NCBI GenBank assembly: GCA_046052145.1
Contig: JBJOMW010000008.1
Location: 96,928 to 160,927 of the forward strand
Length of the DNA stretch: 64,000 nt
DNA from: Falsiroseomonas sp046052145
Lineage (GTDB): Bacteria > Pseudomonadota > Alphaproteobacteria > Acetobacterales > Acetobacteraceae
Reading direction: 5' to 3'
A program made the translations under genes and the position numbers. Shown piece by piece: positions 49,612-57,990 of the stretch. The notes beneath the pieces were generated by a model, which saw only the letters and a list, made by a program, of their open reading frames with translations, had not been told where the DNA came from and made no database searches. Each line of letters opens with the position of its first letter. The first letter of the stretch is position 1.

Positions 49612-50484
49612 ATGGCCGATCTCGACACCGCCCTGCTCCGCGCCTTCGTCGCGCTGGCCGAGACGCTGAGCTTCTCCCGCACGGCCGGGCGCGTCGGGCG
49701 GTCGCAATCCGCCGTCTCGATGCAGATCGCCAAGCTCGAGGAGATCCTCGGCTGCCGCCTGTTCGACCGCGACAAGCGCAACGTCGCCATCACCGCCGAG
49801 GGCGAGGCGCTGCTCGGCGATGCGCGACGCATGCTGGCGCTGGCCGAGGCGATGGTCGCGCGCAACCGCGCCGCCGATCTGGCGGGCGAGGTTCGCTTCG
49901 CCTCGCCCGAGGATTTCGCCACCCAGTACCTGCCGGCCATCCTGGCCGCCTTCGCCGAGCGACACCCCCAGGTGCGCCTGCACGTCACCTGCGACCTGAC
50001 GCTCCGGCTGGTGGAATCGCTCGGCCGCGGGGAGCAGGACCTGATCGTGGTGAAGCAGGACCCGGCCGACCCCTATCCCGGCAGCCGGCCGCTCTGGCGC
50101 GAGTTGCCGGTCTTTGTCGGGCGCGGCCGCCAGCCGCCCGATGCCGGGGCGGGGCGCTTGCCGCTGGTGCTCTCCCCCGCACCTTGCGTCTATCGCCGCC
50201 GGGCGGTGGGGGCGCTCGACCAGGCCGGGCTGCCCTGGGACATCGCCTATACCAGCCCCTCCTTCGCCGGGACGATCGCGGCGGTGCGGGCCGGGCTCGG
50301 CGTCACGGTGCTGCCGCGGGCGATGGTGCCCGATGGGCTGCAGGCGCTGCAGGCCGCCGATGGCTGGCCAAGCCTGCCGGAGGTCGAGATCGCCCTTCTG
50401 GCCGCCCCCCGTGCCAGCCCGGCCACCGCGGCGCTGGCGGCCTTCGTGGGTGAGCGGGTGCCGGGGGCCCGACAGGGGCGCTGA
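49612..50484 (+). CDS. LysR-family transcriptional regulator
   Basis: 290 residues. The N-terminal winged helix-turn-helix (residues 1-65) reads LRAFVALAETLSFSRTAGRVGRSQSAVSMQIAKLEE, a typical LysR pattern; the rest is a periplasmic-binding-protein-like effector domain. It lies 33 bases after the ABC exporter on the same strand. LysR genes are usually divergent from their target, so its target is unclear. A hairpin array follows its stop. Confidence 0.92.
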   Translation: MADLDTALLRAFVALAETLSFSRTAGRVGRSQSAVSMQIAKLEEILGCRLFDRDKRNVAITAEGEALLGDARRMLALAEAMVARNRAADLAGEVRFASPEDFATQYLPAILAAFAERHPQVRLHVTCDLTLRLVESLGRGEQDLIVVKQDPADPYPGSRPLWRELPVFVGRGRQPPDAGAGRLPLVLSPAPCVYRRRAVGALDQAGLPWDIAYTSPSFAGTIAAVRAGLGVTVLPRAMVPDGLQALQAADGWPSLPEVEIALLAAPRASPATAALAAFVGERVPGARQGR

Positions 50485-50512
50485 TACCCAACGGGTTGAA
50501 TGAATGACCTGA

Positions 50513-50661
50513 GGCCTGCAAAGCAGGCCGAGGCCGCGAATGCGGCCCGCCGCCTATGCGGCGAGCCAAGCCTGCGGAGCAGGCGCCGGCGCCTGAGGGC
50601 CGAAGGTGAAACCTTCGGCCGCCCGGTACGAAGCGCTGGCCTTGCCCGCAACATGGGCAAG
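50513..50661. repeat. Array of six to seven consecutive short hairpins
   Basis: In the gap after the LysR gene, short perfect dyads abut: GGCCTGC-AAA-GCAGGCC (50513-50529), GGCCGC-GAAT-GCGGCC (50532-50547), GCCGC-CTAT-GCGGC (50549-50562), GCCTGC-GGA-GCAGGC (50570-50584), the palindrome GGCGCCGGCGCC (50582-50593), a 10-bp stem GGCCGAAGGT/ACCTTCGGCC (50598-50620) and CTTGCCC/GGGCAAG (50641-50661). Stems differ in sequence but share tiny loops. Function unknown. Confidence 0.8.
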
Positions 50662-50735
50662 ACGTCATCCGCGTGGTAACCCTCCCTGGCTATATTGTGC
50701 ATCGCAGCATCACCAGCTGGAGGGATGATCGCGCT

Positions 50736-53015
50736 GTGACCGCCCTGCCCCCGCTTCCCGGCCGCGAACTCGTCGCCAAGGGTGCCGAGACAATGAGCCG
50801 CGTGCTCGACCAGGCCCGCAGCCTGGCCGATGTGGCCACCCGCCAGGCGCAGGCCTTCACGCCGAAGCCCCCCGCCGCCCCCGCCCTGCTGCCCTTCTTC
50901 GGGCGCAGCCCGCTGTCGGTCATGCAGGACGCGATGGAGTACGCGGTGGATGCGACCCAGCGCTCGATCCTGTTCTGGGACACGATGCGCCGCGCCGGCA
51001 ACGCCTTCGTCGAGCATGAGAAGGAAGGCTGCCCGCCGGTCCTGGTTTTCGAATGGGACATGCTGGTGGATGGCCGCAACCTGCCGCGGCCCTGCAACTA
51101 CGCGCTGGTCCGCATCCGCCCGCCGAGCGGCTTCCCCGCGACCGATGCGACGATGCGCCCTTTCGTTATCATCGACCCGCGCGCGGGCCATGGCGCCGGC
51201 ATCGGCGGCTTCAAATCCGACAGCCAGGTCGGCGTCGCGCTGCGCCGCGGCCACCCGGTCTATTTCGTGATTTTCTTCCGCGATCCGGAACCCGGCCAGA
51301 CCATCCTCGACATCACCGCGGCCGAGCGCACCTTCCTGCGCAAGGTGCATGAGCTGCATCCGCAGGCGCCGAAGCCGGTGGTGATTGGCAATTGCCAGGG
51401 CGGCTGGGCGGTGATGATGCTCGGCGCCTCCGACCCCGAGCTGATGGGCCCGCTGGTGCTGAATGGCGCGCCGCTGTCCTATTGGGCTGGCGAGAAGGGC
51501 CGCAACCCGATGCGCTACACGGGCGGCCTCGCGGGCGGGTCCTGGCCCGCCGCGCTGCTGGCGGATCTCGGCAATGGGCGCTTCGATGGCGCGAACCTGG
51601 TGCTGAACTTCGAAGCCCTCTCCCCCGCCAATACCTGGTTCCACAAATACTGGTCGCTCTATGAGCGCGCCGACACCGAACCCGAGCGCTTCCTGGAATT
51701 CGAGCGCTGGTGGGGCGGCTACTTCCTGATGAACCGCGACGAGATCCGCTGGATCGTCGAGAACCTGTTCATCGGCGACCGCTTCGCGCGCGGTGAGATC
51801 AGCGCAGGCCCGTCCAGCAACGGCGCCACCTTCAACATGCGCGCCATCCGCTCGCCGATCATCGTCTTCGCCTCGGCCGGCGACAACATCACCCCGCCCG
51901 GCCAGGCGCTGCGCTGGATCGCCGATGTCTATCGCGACGAGAAGGAAATCCGGAAGCTCGGCCAGACCATCGTCTATCTCGTGCATGACGATATCGGGCA
52001 TCTCGGCATCTTCGTCAGCGGCAAGGTGGCGAACAAGGAACACACCGAGATCGCCAACACGCTCGAGATGATCGAGGCGGTGGCGCCCGGTCTCTATGAG
52101 ATGCGCATCACCGACACCGAGGGCAGCGGGGTGAATGCCGGCTACCAGGTGGAGCTCGTCGCGCGCACCATCGCCGATATACGCGCCCTTTCAGGCGAGG
52201 CGGAGAACGAGGCCTTCCCGGCGGTGGCGAAAATCGCTGCCGCCAACCAGACCATCTACGACCTCGCCGTCAGCCCGGCGATCCGCCAGATGACGACGGA
52301 GGCGAGTGCCGAGCTCCGCCGGAAGATGCATCCGCTGCGGCTGCGCCGGACGCTCCTCTCCGACCTCAACCCCTCCATGGCGCCCTTCGCCGCCGCGGCC
52401 GAGCGCGTGCAGCAGAACCGCGCGCCGGCGGCTGCCGACAATCCCTTCGTCGCCGCCGAGCGCGCCATGGCCGAACAGGTGGGAGCCAGCCTCGACACCT
52501 GGCGCGACATGCGCGACGCCTGGACCGAGGCGGCCTTCCACGCCGTCTATGGCGGGCTGGCCGCGATGGGCGTCACGGATGGCACGCCGGAGGAGGAAGC
52601 CGCCGAGACCGCCGATGCGCTGGCCGACGCGCCGGGGGTGCAGGCCGCGCTCTCCAACGTCGCGGAGGGCGGCTACGCCGAGGCGGTGATCCGCATGATG
52701 ATCCTGCTGGCCCGCGCGCGCGGTGGCGTGCGCCGCTCTCGCCTTGCGCGGAGCCAGGCCGTGCTGACCGGCGAGGCGCCCTTCGCGGAGATGACCTCCG
52801 CCGCGCGCCAGGCACTGATCCGCGAGCAGACGCTGATCGTCGAACTCGCCGCCGAGGAAGCGCTCGCCGCCTTGCCGACCCTGCTGCCCTCCCGCGCCGA
52901 GCGCCGCCGCGCGCTGAATACGGTGGAAGGCGTGGCGGGACCGGAGGAGGAGCTGGGCGAGCCCGCGCTCGCCATGCTCGGCCAGCTGCGGAAGGTGCTC
53001 GGCATCAAGCGCTGA
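50736..53015 (+). CDS. DUF3141 alpha/beta-hydrolase protein (PhaC-like nucleophile Cys)
   Basis: About 759 residues. The middle has an alpha/beta hydrolase core with the nucleophile in a lipase-box-like GNCQGGW (Cys220), an Asp in SAGDNITPP and a His in DDIGHLGIF, the same triad type as polyhydroxyalkanoate synthases. The long C-terminal half is alpha-helical and acidic without known motif. DUF3141 proteins are uncharacterised. The start is uncertain: GTG 50736 follows GGAGGG by about 12 bases, while GTG 50673 and GTG 50697 are also in frame. No phasin or other PHA gene is adjacent. Confidence 0.82.
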   Translation: MTALPPLPGRELVAKGAETMSRVLDQARSLADVATRQAQAFTPKPPAAPALLPFFGRSPLSVMQDAMEYAVDATQRSILFWDTMRRAGNAFVEHEKEGCPPVLVFEWDMLVDGRNLPRPCNYALVRIRPPSGFPATDATMRPFVIIDPRAGHGAGIGGFKSDSQVGVALRRGHPVYFVIFFRDPEPGQTILDITAAERTFLRKVHELHPQAPKPVVIGNCQGGWAVMMLGASDPELMGPLVLNGAPLSYWAGEKGRNPMRYTGGLAGGSWPAALLADLGNGRFDGANLVLNFEALSPANTWFHKYWSLYERADTEPERFLEFERWWGGYFLMNRDEIRWIVENLFIGDRFARGEISAGPSSNGATFNMRAIRSPIIVFASAGDNITPPGQALRWIADVYRDEKEIRKLGQTIVYLVHDDIGHLGIFVSGKVANKEHTEIANTLEMIEAVAPGLYEMRITDTEGSGVNAGYQVELVARTIADIRALSGEAENEAFPAVAKIAAANQTIYDLAVSPAIRQMTTEASAELRRKMHPLRLRRTLLSDLNPSMAPFAAAAERVQQNRAPAAADNPFVAAERAMAEQVGASLDTWRDMRDAWTEAAFHAVYGGLAAMGVTDGTPEEEAAETADALADAPGVQAALSNVAEGGYAEAVIRMMILLARARGGVRRSRLARSQAVLTGEAPFAEMTSAARQALIREQTLIVELAAEEALAALPTLLPSRAERRRALNTVEGVAGPEEELGEPALAMLGQLRKVLGIKR

Positions 53016-53107
53016 GGCAGACGGCCGGCTCGCCGGCCGCCTGCCCCCCGCCTTGCATCCGCGCCGCCGCGCCGCCACCCTCAGCCCACACCGATGGGAG
53101 GCAGCGC

Positions 53108-54043
53108 ATGTCCGGCAAGCTCAGCCGCAAGGTCATCATCACCTGTGCCGTCACGGGGGCGATCCACACGCCTTCGATGTCGCCGCATCTGCCCGTCTCC
53201 GCGCAGGAGATCGCCGATGCCGCGATCGGTGCGGCGGAAGCAGGTGCCGCCATCGTCCACCTGCATGCGCGCGATCCGAAGGATGGGCGCCCCGACCAGA
53301 CGCCAGAGGCCTTCGCGCCCTTCCTGCGCGTGATCAAGCAGCGCAGCGATTGCGTGCTGAACCTGACCACCGGCGGCGCGCCGACCATGACGATCCAGAG
53401 CCGCGTCTCGCCAGCCGCCACCTTCAAGCCCGAGGTCGCGAGCCTCAACATGGGCTCGATGAATTTCGGCCTGTTCGGGATGCTCAACCGCTTCCAGGAT
53501 TTCAAGCATCAGTGGGAGCGGGACTATCTGGCGAACAAGGACATCGTCTTCCGCAACAGCTTCGCCGATATCGAGTACATCCTGACCACCTGCGCCGAGA
53601 ACGACACCCGCTTCGAGTTCGAGTGCTACGACACCGCGCATCTCTATAACCTGAAGTACTTCCTCGACCGCGGTCTGGTGAAGGCGCCGCTCTTCATCCA
53701 GACGGTCTTCGGCATCCAGGGCGGCATCGGCAGCCACCCGGAAGACGTGCTGCACATGAAGCGCACCGCCGACCGGCTGTTCGGCGATCAGTATCGCTGG
53801 TCGGTGCTCGGCGCCGGCGCGTCGCAGCTGCGCATCGCGGCGATGGCCGCCGCGATGGGCGGCAATGTGCGCGTTGGGCTGGAAGACAGCCTCTGGGCCG
53901 GCCCCGGCAAGCTCGCCGAAAGCAACGCGCAGCAAGTGCGTCTGGCCCGCCAGATCATCGAGGGGCTGGGCATGGAGATCGCAACGCCTGACGAAGCGCG
54001 CGAGATCCTGAGCCTCAAGGGCGGCGACAAGGTCGGCTTCTAG
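53108..54043 (+). CDS. BKACE-family beta-keto acid cleavage enzyme (3-keto-5-aminohexanoate cleavage-like)
   Basis: 311-residue DUF849/BKACE protein. It has the zinc ligands of the family in AAIVHLHARDPKDGRP (His-x-His), an LNLTTGG strand, LNMGSMNF and the late Glu in VRVGLEDSLW. These enzymes condense a beta-keto acid with acetyl-CoA and split it to a CoA ester and acetoacetate. GGGAGG precedes ATG 53108. The stop codon TAG lies within the first bases of repeat copy B. No lysine-fermentation genes surround it, so the substrate is open. Confidence 0.9.
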   Translation: MSGKLSRKVIITCAVTGAIHTPSMSPHLPVSAQEIADAAIGAAEAGAAIVHLHARDPKDGRPDQTPEAFAPFLRVIKQRSDCVLNLTTGGAPTMTIQSRVSPAATFKPEVASLNMGSMNFGLFGMLNRFQDFKHQWERDYLANKDIVFRNSFADIEYILTTCAENDTRFEFECYDTAHLYNLKYFLDRGLVKAPLFIQTVFGIQGGIGSHPEDVLHMKRTADRLFGDQYRWSVLGAGASQLRIAAMAAAMGGNVRVGLEDSLWAGPGKLAESNAQQVRLARQIIEGLGMEIATPDEAREILSLKGGDKVGF

Positions 54044-54146
54044 AGCGTGATCGCCGAAGACTGGAACGGTCGGAGGCGTGAATCACGCGACCAAACAATA
54101 GGCTAGACCATGATCGGCGCTTCTATCGGCGCCGATCATGGTCTAG
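54042..54146 (-). repeat. 105-bp dispersed repeat, copy B
   Basis: Reverse-orientation copy of the element at 21062-21166; 103 of 105 bases match. In this copy the 18-bp stem starting CTAGACCATGATCGGCGC is perfect, with loop CGATAGAA. The element begins inside the stop codon of the BKACE gene and fills the gap to the convergent kinase gene. This placement suggests a 3'-end element such as a bidirectional terminator, or a miniature mobile element. Confidence 0.85.
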
Positions 54147-54195
54147 ACCGCCCGCTCCCCCATCTGCCGGAGGCGCGCGAGCGACAGGGGGCCCA

Positions 54196-55623
54196 TCAGC
54201 CGTCCTGCATCGTCTCCGTCGCCGCGGCGCCGGCGCGGGCCCGCACGACCGTGACGCTGCACGGCGCCTCGGAGGCGACCTCGGCCGAAACGCTGCCGAG
54301 CATGCGGCGGCGCAGCGAGCGCGCGCGTGCGCCCATCACGATGTGGTCCACGCCATTGACGCGCGCGTGCTCGAGGATCGCCGCCGCCGCATCCACCGCC
54401 TCCAGCACGTGGAAGGTGATGCGGCCCTCCGCCAGGCCGAGCGGCGCGGCCCAGTGGCGCAACTCCACCAGCCGCTGCACATGCTTGTTGTTCCCCGCCG
54501 CGTCGAGCGTGGTGTCGAGCGCGATGCGGTTCTGCCGCAGCACATGCAGGCAGGCGAGCCGCGCGCCCGGCACGGTCTGCAGGATTCGCCCGACGGTCGC
54601 GCGCAACGCGTCCTGCAGCGCGGCATCGGCCGAGAGGTCCACCGCGACGGCCACGATCGGTGCCGTGGCTTCCTGCAGCGCATCGTGGCCGGTGCGGGCG
54701 AAACGCGGCCTGTGGTCCGGGTGGAAGCGGCGCTGGAGGGTCTTCGCCCAGCCATCCCGGCGCTCCTTTCGCGCGCGCGCGGTCAGCGCGATCTGCTCGG
54801 GGTGGCGCAGGTCGAAGGCAAGCTGCGCAGCTGTCGGGTGGCGGCGCTCGGGCAGCACCTCCAGGCAGCGCAGGATGATCTCCTGCAGCCAGTCCGGGCA
54901 GTCGCGGCGCAACATCCTCGGCGGCGGTGCGTCGCGCCAGAGCCGCCGCTTCAGCCCCGACAGGCGCTGCGGATCGCCATGCGGGCGCTCGCCGGTGGTG
55001 AAAAAATAGAGCATGGCGCCGAGGGCAAAGAGGTCGCTCCGCGCCTCGCAGCGGATGCCCATGATCTGCTCCGGCGCCATATAGGGCGCGGTGCCATAGG
55101 GCAGCCGGAATTCCTCCTCCATCAAATCGGGCAGTTGGGCGTGGTGCGACAGGCCGAAATCCACCAGCACCGCCTCTCCGCTCGGCCGCATCAGGATGTT
55201 GGACGGCTTCACGTCGAGATGGACCACATGCTGCCGGTGTAGCGCATCCAGCGCATCCGCGACGCGCGCGCCGATCTCGACGACCGCCGCGATCGGCAAT
55301 GGCAGGCGTTCCACCAGCGGCAGCAGCGATCCGCCGGCGATGCGCTCCATGGCGATGTAGGGCCGGGCGTCGAAGCCGCCCGCGCCCAGGAAGCGCGGCA
55401 CATGCAGCCCCGCCAGCCGCGGGAGGATCATCTGCTCCATCTCGAAGGAGACGATGGCCGCCGGATCCTCGCCCTCCGCAAGCCGCGGGGCCTTCAGCAG
55501 GATGGGGATGTCGTGGTCGGGATGCGTCGCCTCCCACAGGGTCGCCATGCCGCCGACATGCAGCCGGGCACCGATGCGGAAGCCATCCACGACCTCGCGT
55601 TCCTCGAAGACCGGGCGGGCCAT
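54196..55623 (-). CDS. Ser/Thr protein kinase fused to a universal stress protein domain
   Basis: 475 residues. Residues 14-290 are a eukaryotic-type protein kinase: glycine-rich loop GARLHVGGMA, Lys44 (ILLKAPR), catalytic loop HLDVKPSN (Asp137, Asn142), DFG at 155-157 and APE at 183-185. The loop has HLD in place of HRD, so activation-loop phosphorylation may not control it. From about residue 335 there is a UspA-like domain ending in an ATP-binding-type segment HIVMGARARSLRRRMLGSVS. No membrane helix, so it is a soluble kinase with a stress-sensing or nucleotide-binding module. Start is one base after the phosphoesterase stop. Confidence 0.92.
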   Translation of the reverse strand: MARPVFEEREVVDGFRIGARLHVGGMATLWEATHPDHDIPILLKAPRLAEGEDPAAIVSFEMEQMILPRLAGLHVPRFLGAGGFDARPYIAMERIAGGSLLPLVERLPLPIAAVVEIGARVADALDALHRQHVVHLDVKPSNILMRPSGEAVLVDFGLSHHAQLPDLMEEEFRLPYGTAPYMAPEQIMGIRCEARSDLFALGAMLYFFTTGERPHGDPQRLSGLKRRLWRDAPPPRMLRRDCPDWLQEIILRCLEVLPERRHPTAAQLAFDLRHPEQIALTARARKERRDGWAKTLQRRFHPDHRPRFARTGHDALQEATAPIVAVAVDLSADAALQDALRATVGRILQTVPGARLACLHVLRQNRIALDTTLDAAGNNKHVQRLVELRHWAAPLGLAEGRITFHVLEAVDAAAAILEHARVNGVDHIVMGARARSLRRRMLGSVSAEVASEAPCSVTVVRARAGAAATETMQDG

Positions 55624-55624
55624 C

Positions 55625-56365
55625 TCAGCGCCCCCGCAGCAGGCGCGCAGCGAGGCGCTCGGGCAGTCCGGCCGCGCGGATCTTCGCCCCCGCACTCTCG
55701 GCATCGTAGGGCACGCGCAGCAGCGTGTAGTCGCTCGCCGCCGTGTCGAGCATCGCATAGGCCGCCGCCGGATCGCCGTCCCGCGGCTGGCCGACCGCGC
55801 CCAGCACCGCCAGCCAGCGTCGCGGCCGCAGCAGCGGGACCGCGGCGCCGGCGACAGGCGTGAAGCTTACCAGCTTTGCCGTCGCCGTCAGACCGAACAG
55901 TGCCGGGACATGGGTGTGCCCGCAGAAGACGAGCCGTGCGTCGACGGCCGCCAGCCCGCGCCGCGCATCCTCCGCATCGCGCACATAGGTCCAACGCGGT
56001 GGGTCATGTGCATCCGCATGGACATAGAGCCGGTCCTCCTCCGCCACCTCGAGCGGCAGGGCCTCCAGCCAGGCCTTGGCTTCGGCATCGAGCACGCTGC
56101 GCGTCCAGGCGGCGGCAGCAGCGGCGTCTTCCGACATGCCGCCGCGATCGCGCACCGCCGCTTCGTCATGGTTGCCCTTGACCACCACCGCGCCGCTGGC
56201 GGCGAGTTCCATCGCGCGCCGCACCGCCCAGCCGGGCTCGGCGCCATAGCCAACGATGTCGCCGAGCAGCACCAGGCGCTGCGCGCCACGGCGCGCGGCA
56301 TCGGCCAGGCACGCCTCGAAGGCTTCGCGATTGGCGTGGATATCGGACAGGATGGCGATGCGCAT
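55625..56365 (-). CDS. Calcineurin-like metallophosphoesterase
   Basis: 246 residues with all metal-binding blocks: DIHAN, GDIVGYG, GNHDEA, the His in LYVHADAHD and GHTHVP. This pattern is shared by YfcE/MJ0936-like phosphodiesterases and PPP-type protein phosphatases. Because it is directly upstream of, and probably coupled to, the kinase-Usp gene (one base between stop and start), it may reverse that kinase's action; that is inference. ATG 56365 starts at MRIAILSDIH. Confidence 0.9.
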   Translation of the reverse strand: MRIAILSDIHANREAFEACLADAARRGAQRLVLLGDIVGYGAEPGWAVRRAMELAASGAVVVKGNHDEAAVRDRGGMSEDAAAAAAWTRSVLDAEAKAWLEALPLEVAEEDRLYVHADAHDPPRWTYVRDAEDARRGLAAVDARLVFCGHTHVPALFGLTATAKLVSFTPVAGAAVPLLRPRRWLAVLGAVGQPRDGDPAAAYAMLDTAASDYTLLRVPYDAESAGAKIRAAGLPERLAARLLRGR

Positions 56366-56445
56366 GCAGCTCCTCCGTCCCCGGCTGGCCGCCGCGGCGG
56401 ACGTCCCTGGCGGCGCCCTTCCTCCGACCCCAAGTGAAGCATGCC

Positions 56446-56480
56446 GTGCCTGGCCCAGCCAAGGGCCGGCGCAGGCACGT
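56446..56480 (-). terminator. Possible terminator hairpin after gnd-gntK
   Basis: CGTGCCTG (56446-56453) pairs with CAGGCACG (56473-56480), with an inner GCCC/GGGC pairing and an asymmetric internal loop. It lies just beyond the gntK stop on the minus strand. There is no T run, so it may be only a stabiliser. Confidence 0.4.
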
Positions 56481-56485
56481 CGGCG

Positions 56486-56992
56486 TCAGCCGCCGATGGC
56501 GCGGATCGCCGCCTCGGCGAGTGCCGCTGGCGTTGCCGCGACGTCGAGCGCGATCACATCCGGCTCGGCCTCCGGCAATTCCAGCGTGGCAAACTGGCTG
56601 GCCACCAGCGCGGCCGGCATGAAATGCCCCTGCCGCGCGGCCTGGCGCGCGGCCACCAGCGCGATCTCCCCATGCAGGTGGATGAAGCGGAGCCCCGGCG
56701 CGGCGCCGCGCAGCCGGTCGCGATAGGCGCGCTTCAGCGCGGAACAGGTGACGACGCATCCCCTGCCCCGATGCGCGACAAGATGCGCGCCGATCGCATC
56801 CAGCCAGGGCCAGCGATCCGCGTCCGTGAGCGGCTGGCCCGCGCTCATCTTCGCGATATTCGCCGGGGGGTGGAAATCATCGGCATCGCGGAAGCCGAGG
56901 CCGAGGCGTTCGGCGATTAGCCCGCCGACCGTGCTCTTGCCGGCGCCGCTCACGCCCATCACGACGATGCAATGCGTGATCCCCGGGCTCAT
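56486..56992 (-). CDS. gntK: Gluconokinase
   Basis: 168-residue P-loop kinase of the GntK family, making 6-phosphogluconate from gluconate and ATP. The Walker A motif is GVSGAGKST, followed by DADDFHPPANIAKMSAGQPLTDADRWPWL, a nearly invariant GntK signature, and CSALKRAYRD. Its start overlaps the gnd stop by four bases, and its product is the substrate of Gnd, so the pair forms a gluconate-to-pentose phosphate branch. Confidence 0.95.
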   Translation of the reverse strand: MSPGITHCIVVMGVSGAGKSTVGGLIAERLGLGFRDADDFHPPANIAKMSAGQPLTDADRWPWLDAIGAHLVAHRGRGCVVTCSALKRAYRDRLRGAAPGLRFIHLHGEIALVAARQAARQGHFMPAALVASQFATLELPEAEPDVIALDVAATPAALAEAAIRAIGG

Positions 56993-57939
56993 TTGGGTTC
57001 GAGATGCCCGCCGAAGGCGTTGCGCATCGCGCTCAGCGCGCGATCCGCGAAGGGGCCGGCCTGGCGCGAGCGGAAGCGGGAATAGAGCGCGGCCGAGAGG
57101 ACCGGCGCCGGCACCGCGCTTTCGATCGCCGCCTGCACGGCCCAGCGCCCTTCCCCCGAATCCCCGACACGGCCGGAGTAGGAGGACAGTTCGCCATCCG
57201 CCGCCAGCGCCTGCGCCGTCAGATCCAGCAGCCAGGAGGCGACGACGGAGCCGCGCCGCCAGGCTTCGGTGATGTCAGGCACCGGCAGCCCGTCCCCATG
57301 CGCCTGCAGCAGCTCAAGGCCCTCGGCCATCGCCTGCATCATCCCGTATTCGATGGCGTTGTGGACCATCTTGGTGAAGTGCCCGGCGCCATTCGGCCCG
57401 CAATGGACATAGCCCCGCGGCGGCCGCGGATCGGCGGCCGCATCGCGCCCCGGCGTCGGCCCGGCGGCGGCCTCCCCCGGTGCGAGGGCCGCGAAGACCG
57501 GGTCGAGCCGCGCGACGGGCGCTTCCCGCCCGCCGATCATCAGGCAATAGCCGCGCGCGAGTCCCCAGACCCCGCCCGAGGTGCCGATATCGAGGAAGTC
57601 CACGCCCTTCTCACGCAGCATCGCGGCGCGGCGCACCGCGTCCTTCCACATGCCGTTGCCGCCATCGATCAGCGTGTCGCCGGGCGCGAGCAACGCGGCG
57701 AGCTCAGCGATCGCGCCTTCCGTCGCCTCCCCCGCCGGCAGCATCACCCAGATGGCGCGCGGCGCGGGCAGGCGGCGGACGAGATCGGCGAGATCGGTTG
57801 CGGCCTCCGCACCCTCCGCCGCCAGCGCGGCCACGGCCGCCGGATCGCGGTCCCACACCACGGCGCCGATGCCCGCGCGCGCAAGCCGCCGCACGAGGTT
57901 CGCCCCCATCCGGCCAAGGCCGACCATGCCGAGCTGCAT
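56989..57939 (-). CDS. gnd: 6-phosphogluconate dehydrogenase, decarboxylating (short type)
   Basis: About 316 residues, the short YqeC/GndA form rather than the 470-residue form. The NAD(P) motif is GLGRMGANLV; IDGGNGMWKD and the catalytic Lys region GAGHFTKMVHNAIEYGMMQA are present. An unusual Pro/Ala-rich insert (around residues 165-180, AAAGPTPGRDAAADPRPP) interrupts the usual spacing before the YVHCGPNGAGH block. It oxidises 6-phosphogluconate to ribulose-5-phosphate. ATG 57939 has GGGAG eight bases upstream. Confidence 0.93.
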   Translation of the reverse strand: MQLGMVGLGRMGANLVRRLARAGIGAVVWDRDPAAVAALAAEGAEAATDLADLVRRLPAPRAIWVMLPAGEATEGAIAELAALLAPGDTLIDGGNGMWKDAVRRAAMLREKGVDFLDIGTSGGVWGLARGYCLMIGGREAPVARLDPVFAALAPGEAAAGPTPGRDAAADPRPPRGYVHCGPNGAGHFTKMVHNAIEYGMMQAMAEGLELLQAHGDGLPVPDITEAWRRGSVVASWLLDLTAQALAADGELSSYSGRVGDSGEGRWAVQAAIESAVPAPVLSAALYSRFRSRQAGPFADRALSAMRNAFGGHLEPK

Positions 57940-57990
57940 CCGCCACTCTCCCGCATCCAACGCGGGCGCGAGATTGCGGAAGCGGCGCGG

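Noticed and set aside
54143..55537. A second minus-strand frame inside the kinase-Usp gene
   Set aside because: It is in a different frame from the one with all kinase and Usp motifs and shows only Arg/Ala/Gly-rich text typical of shadow frames.
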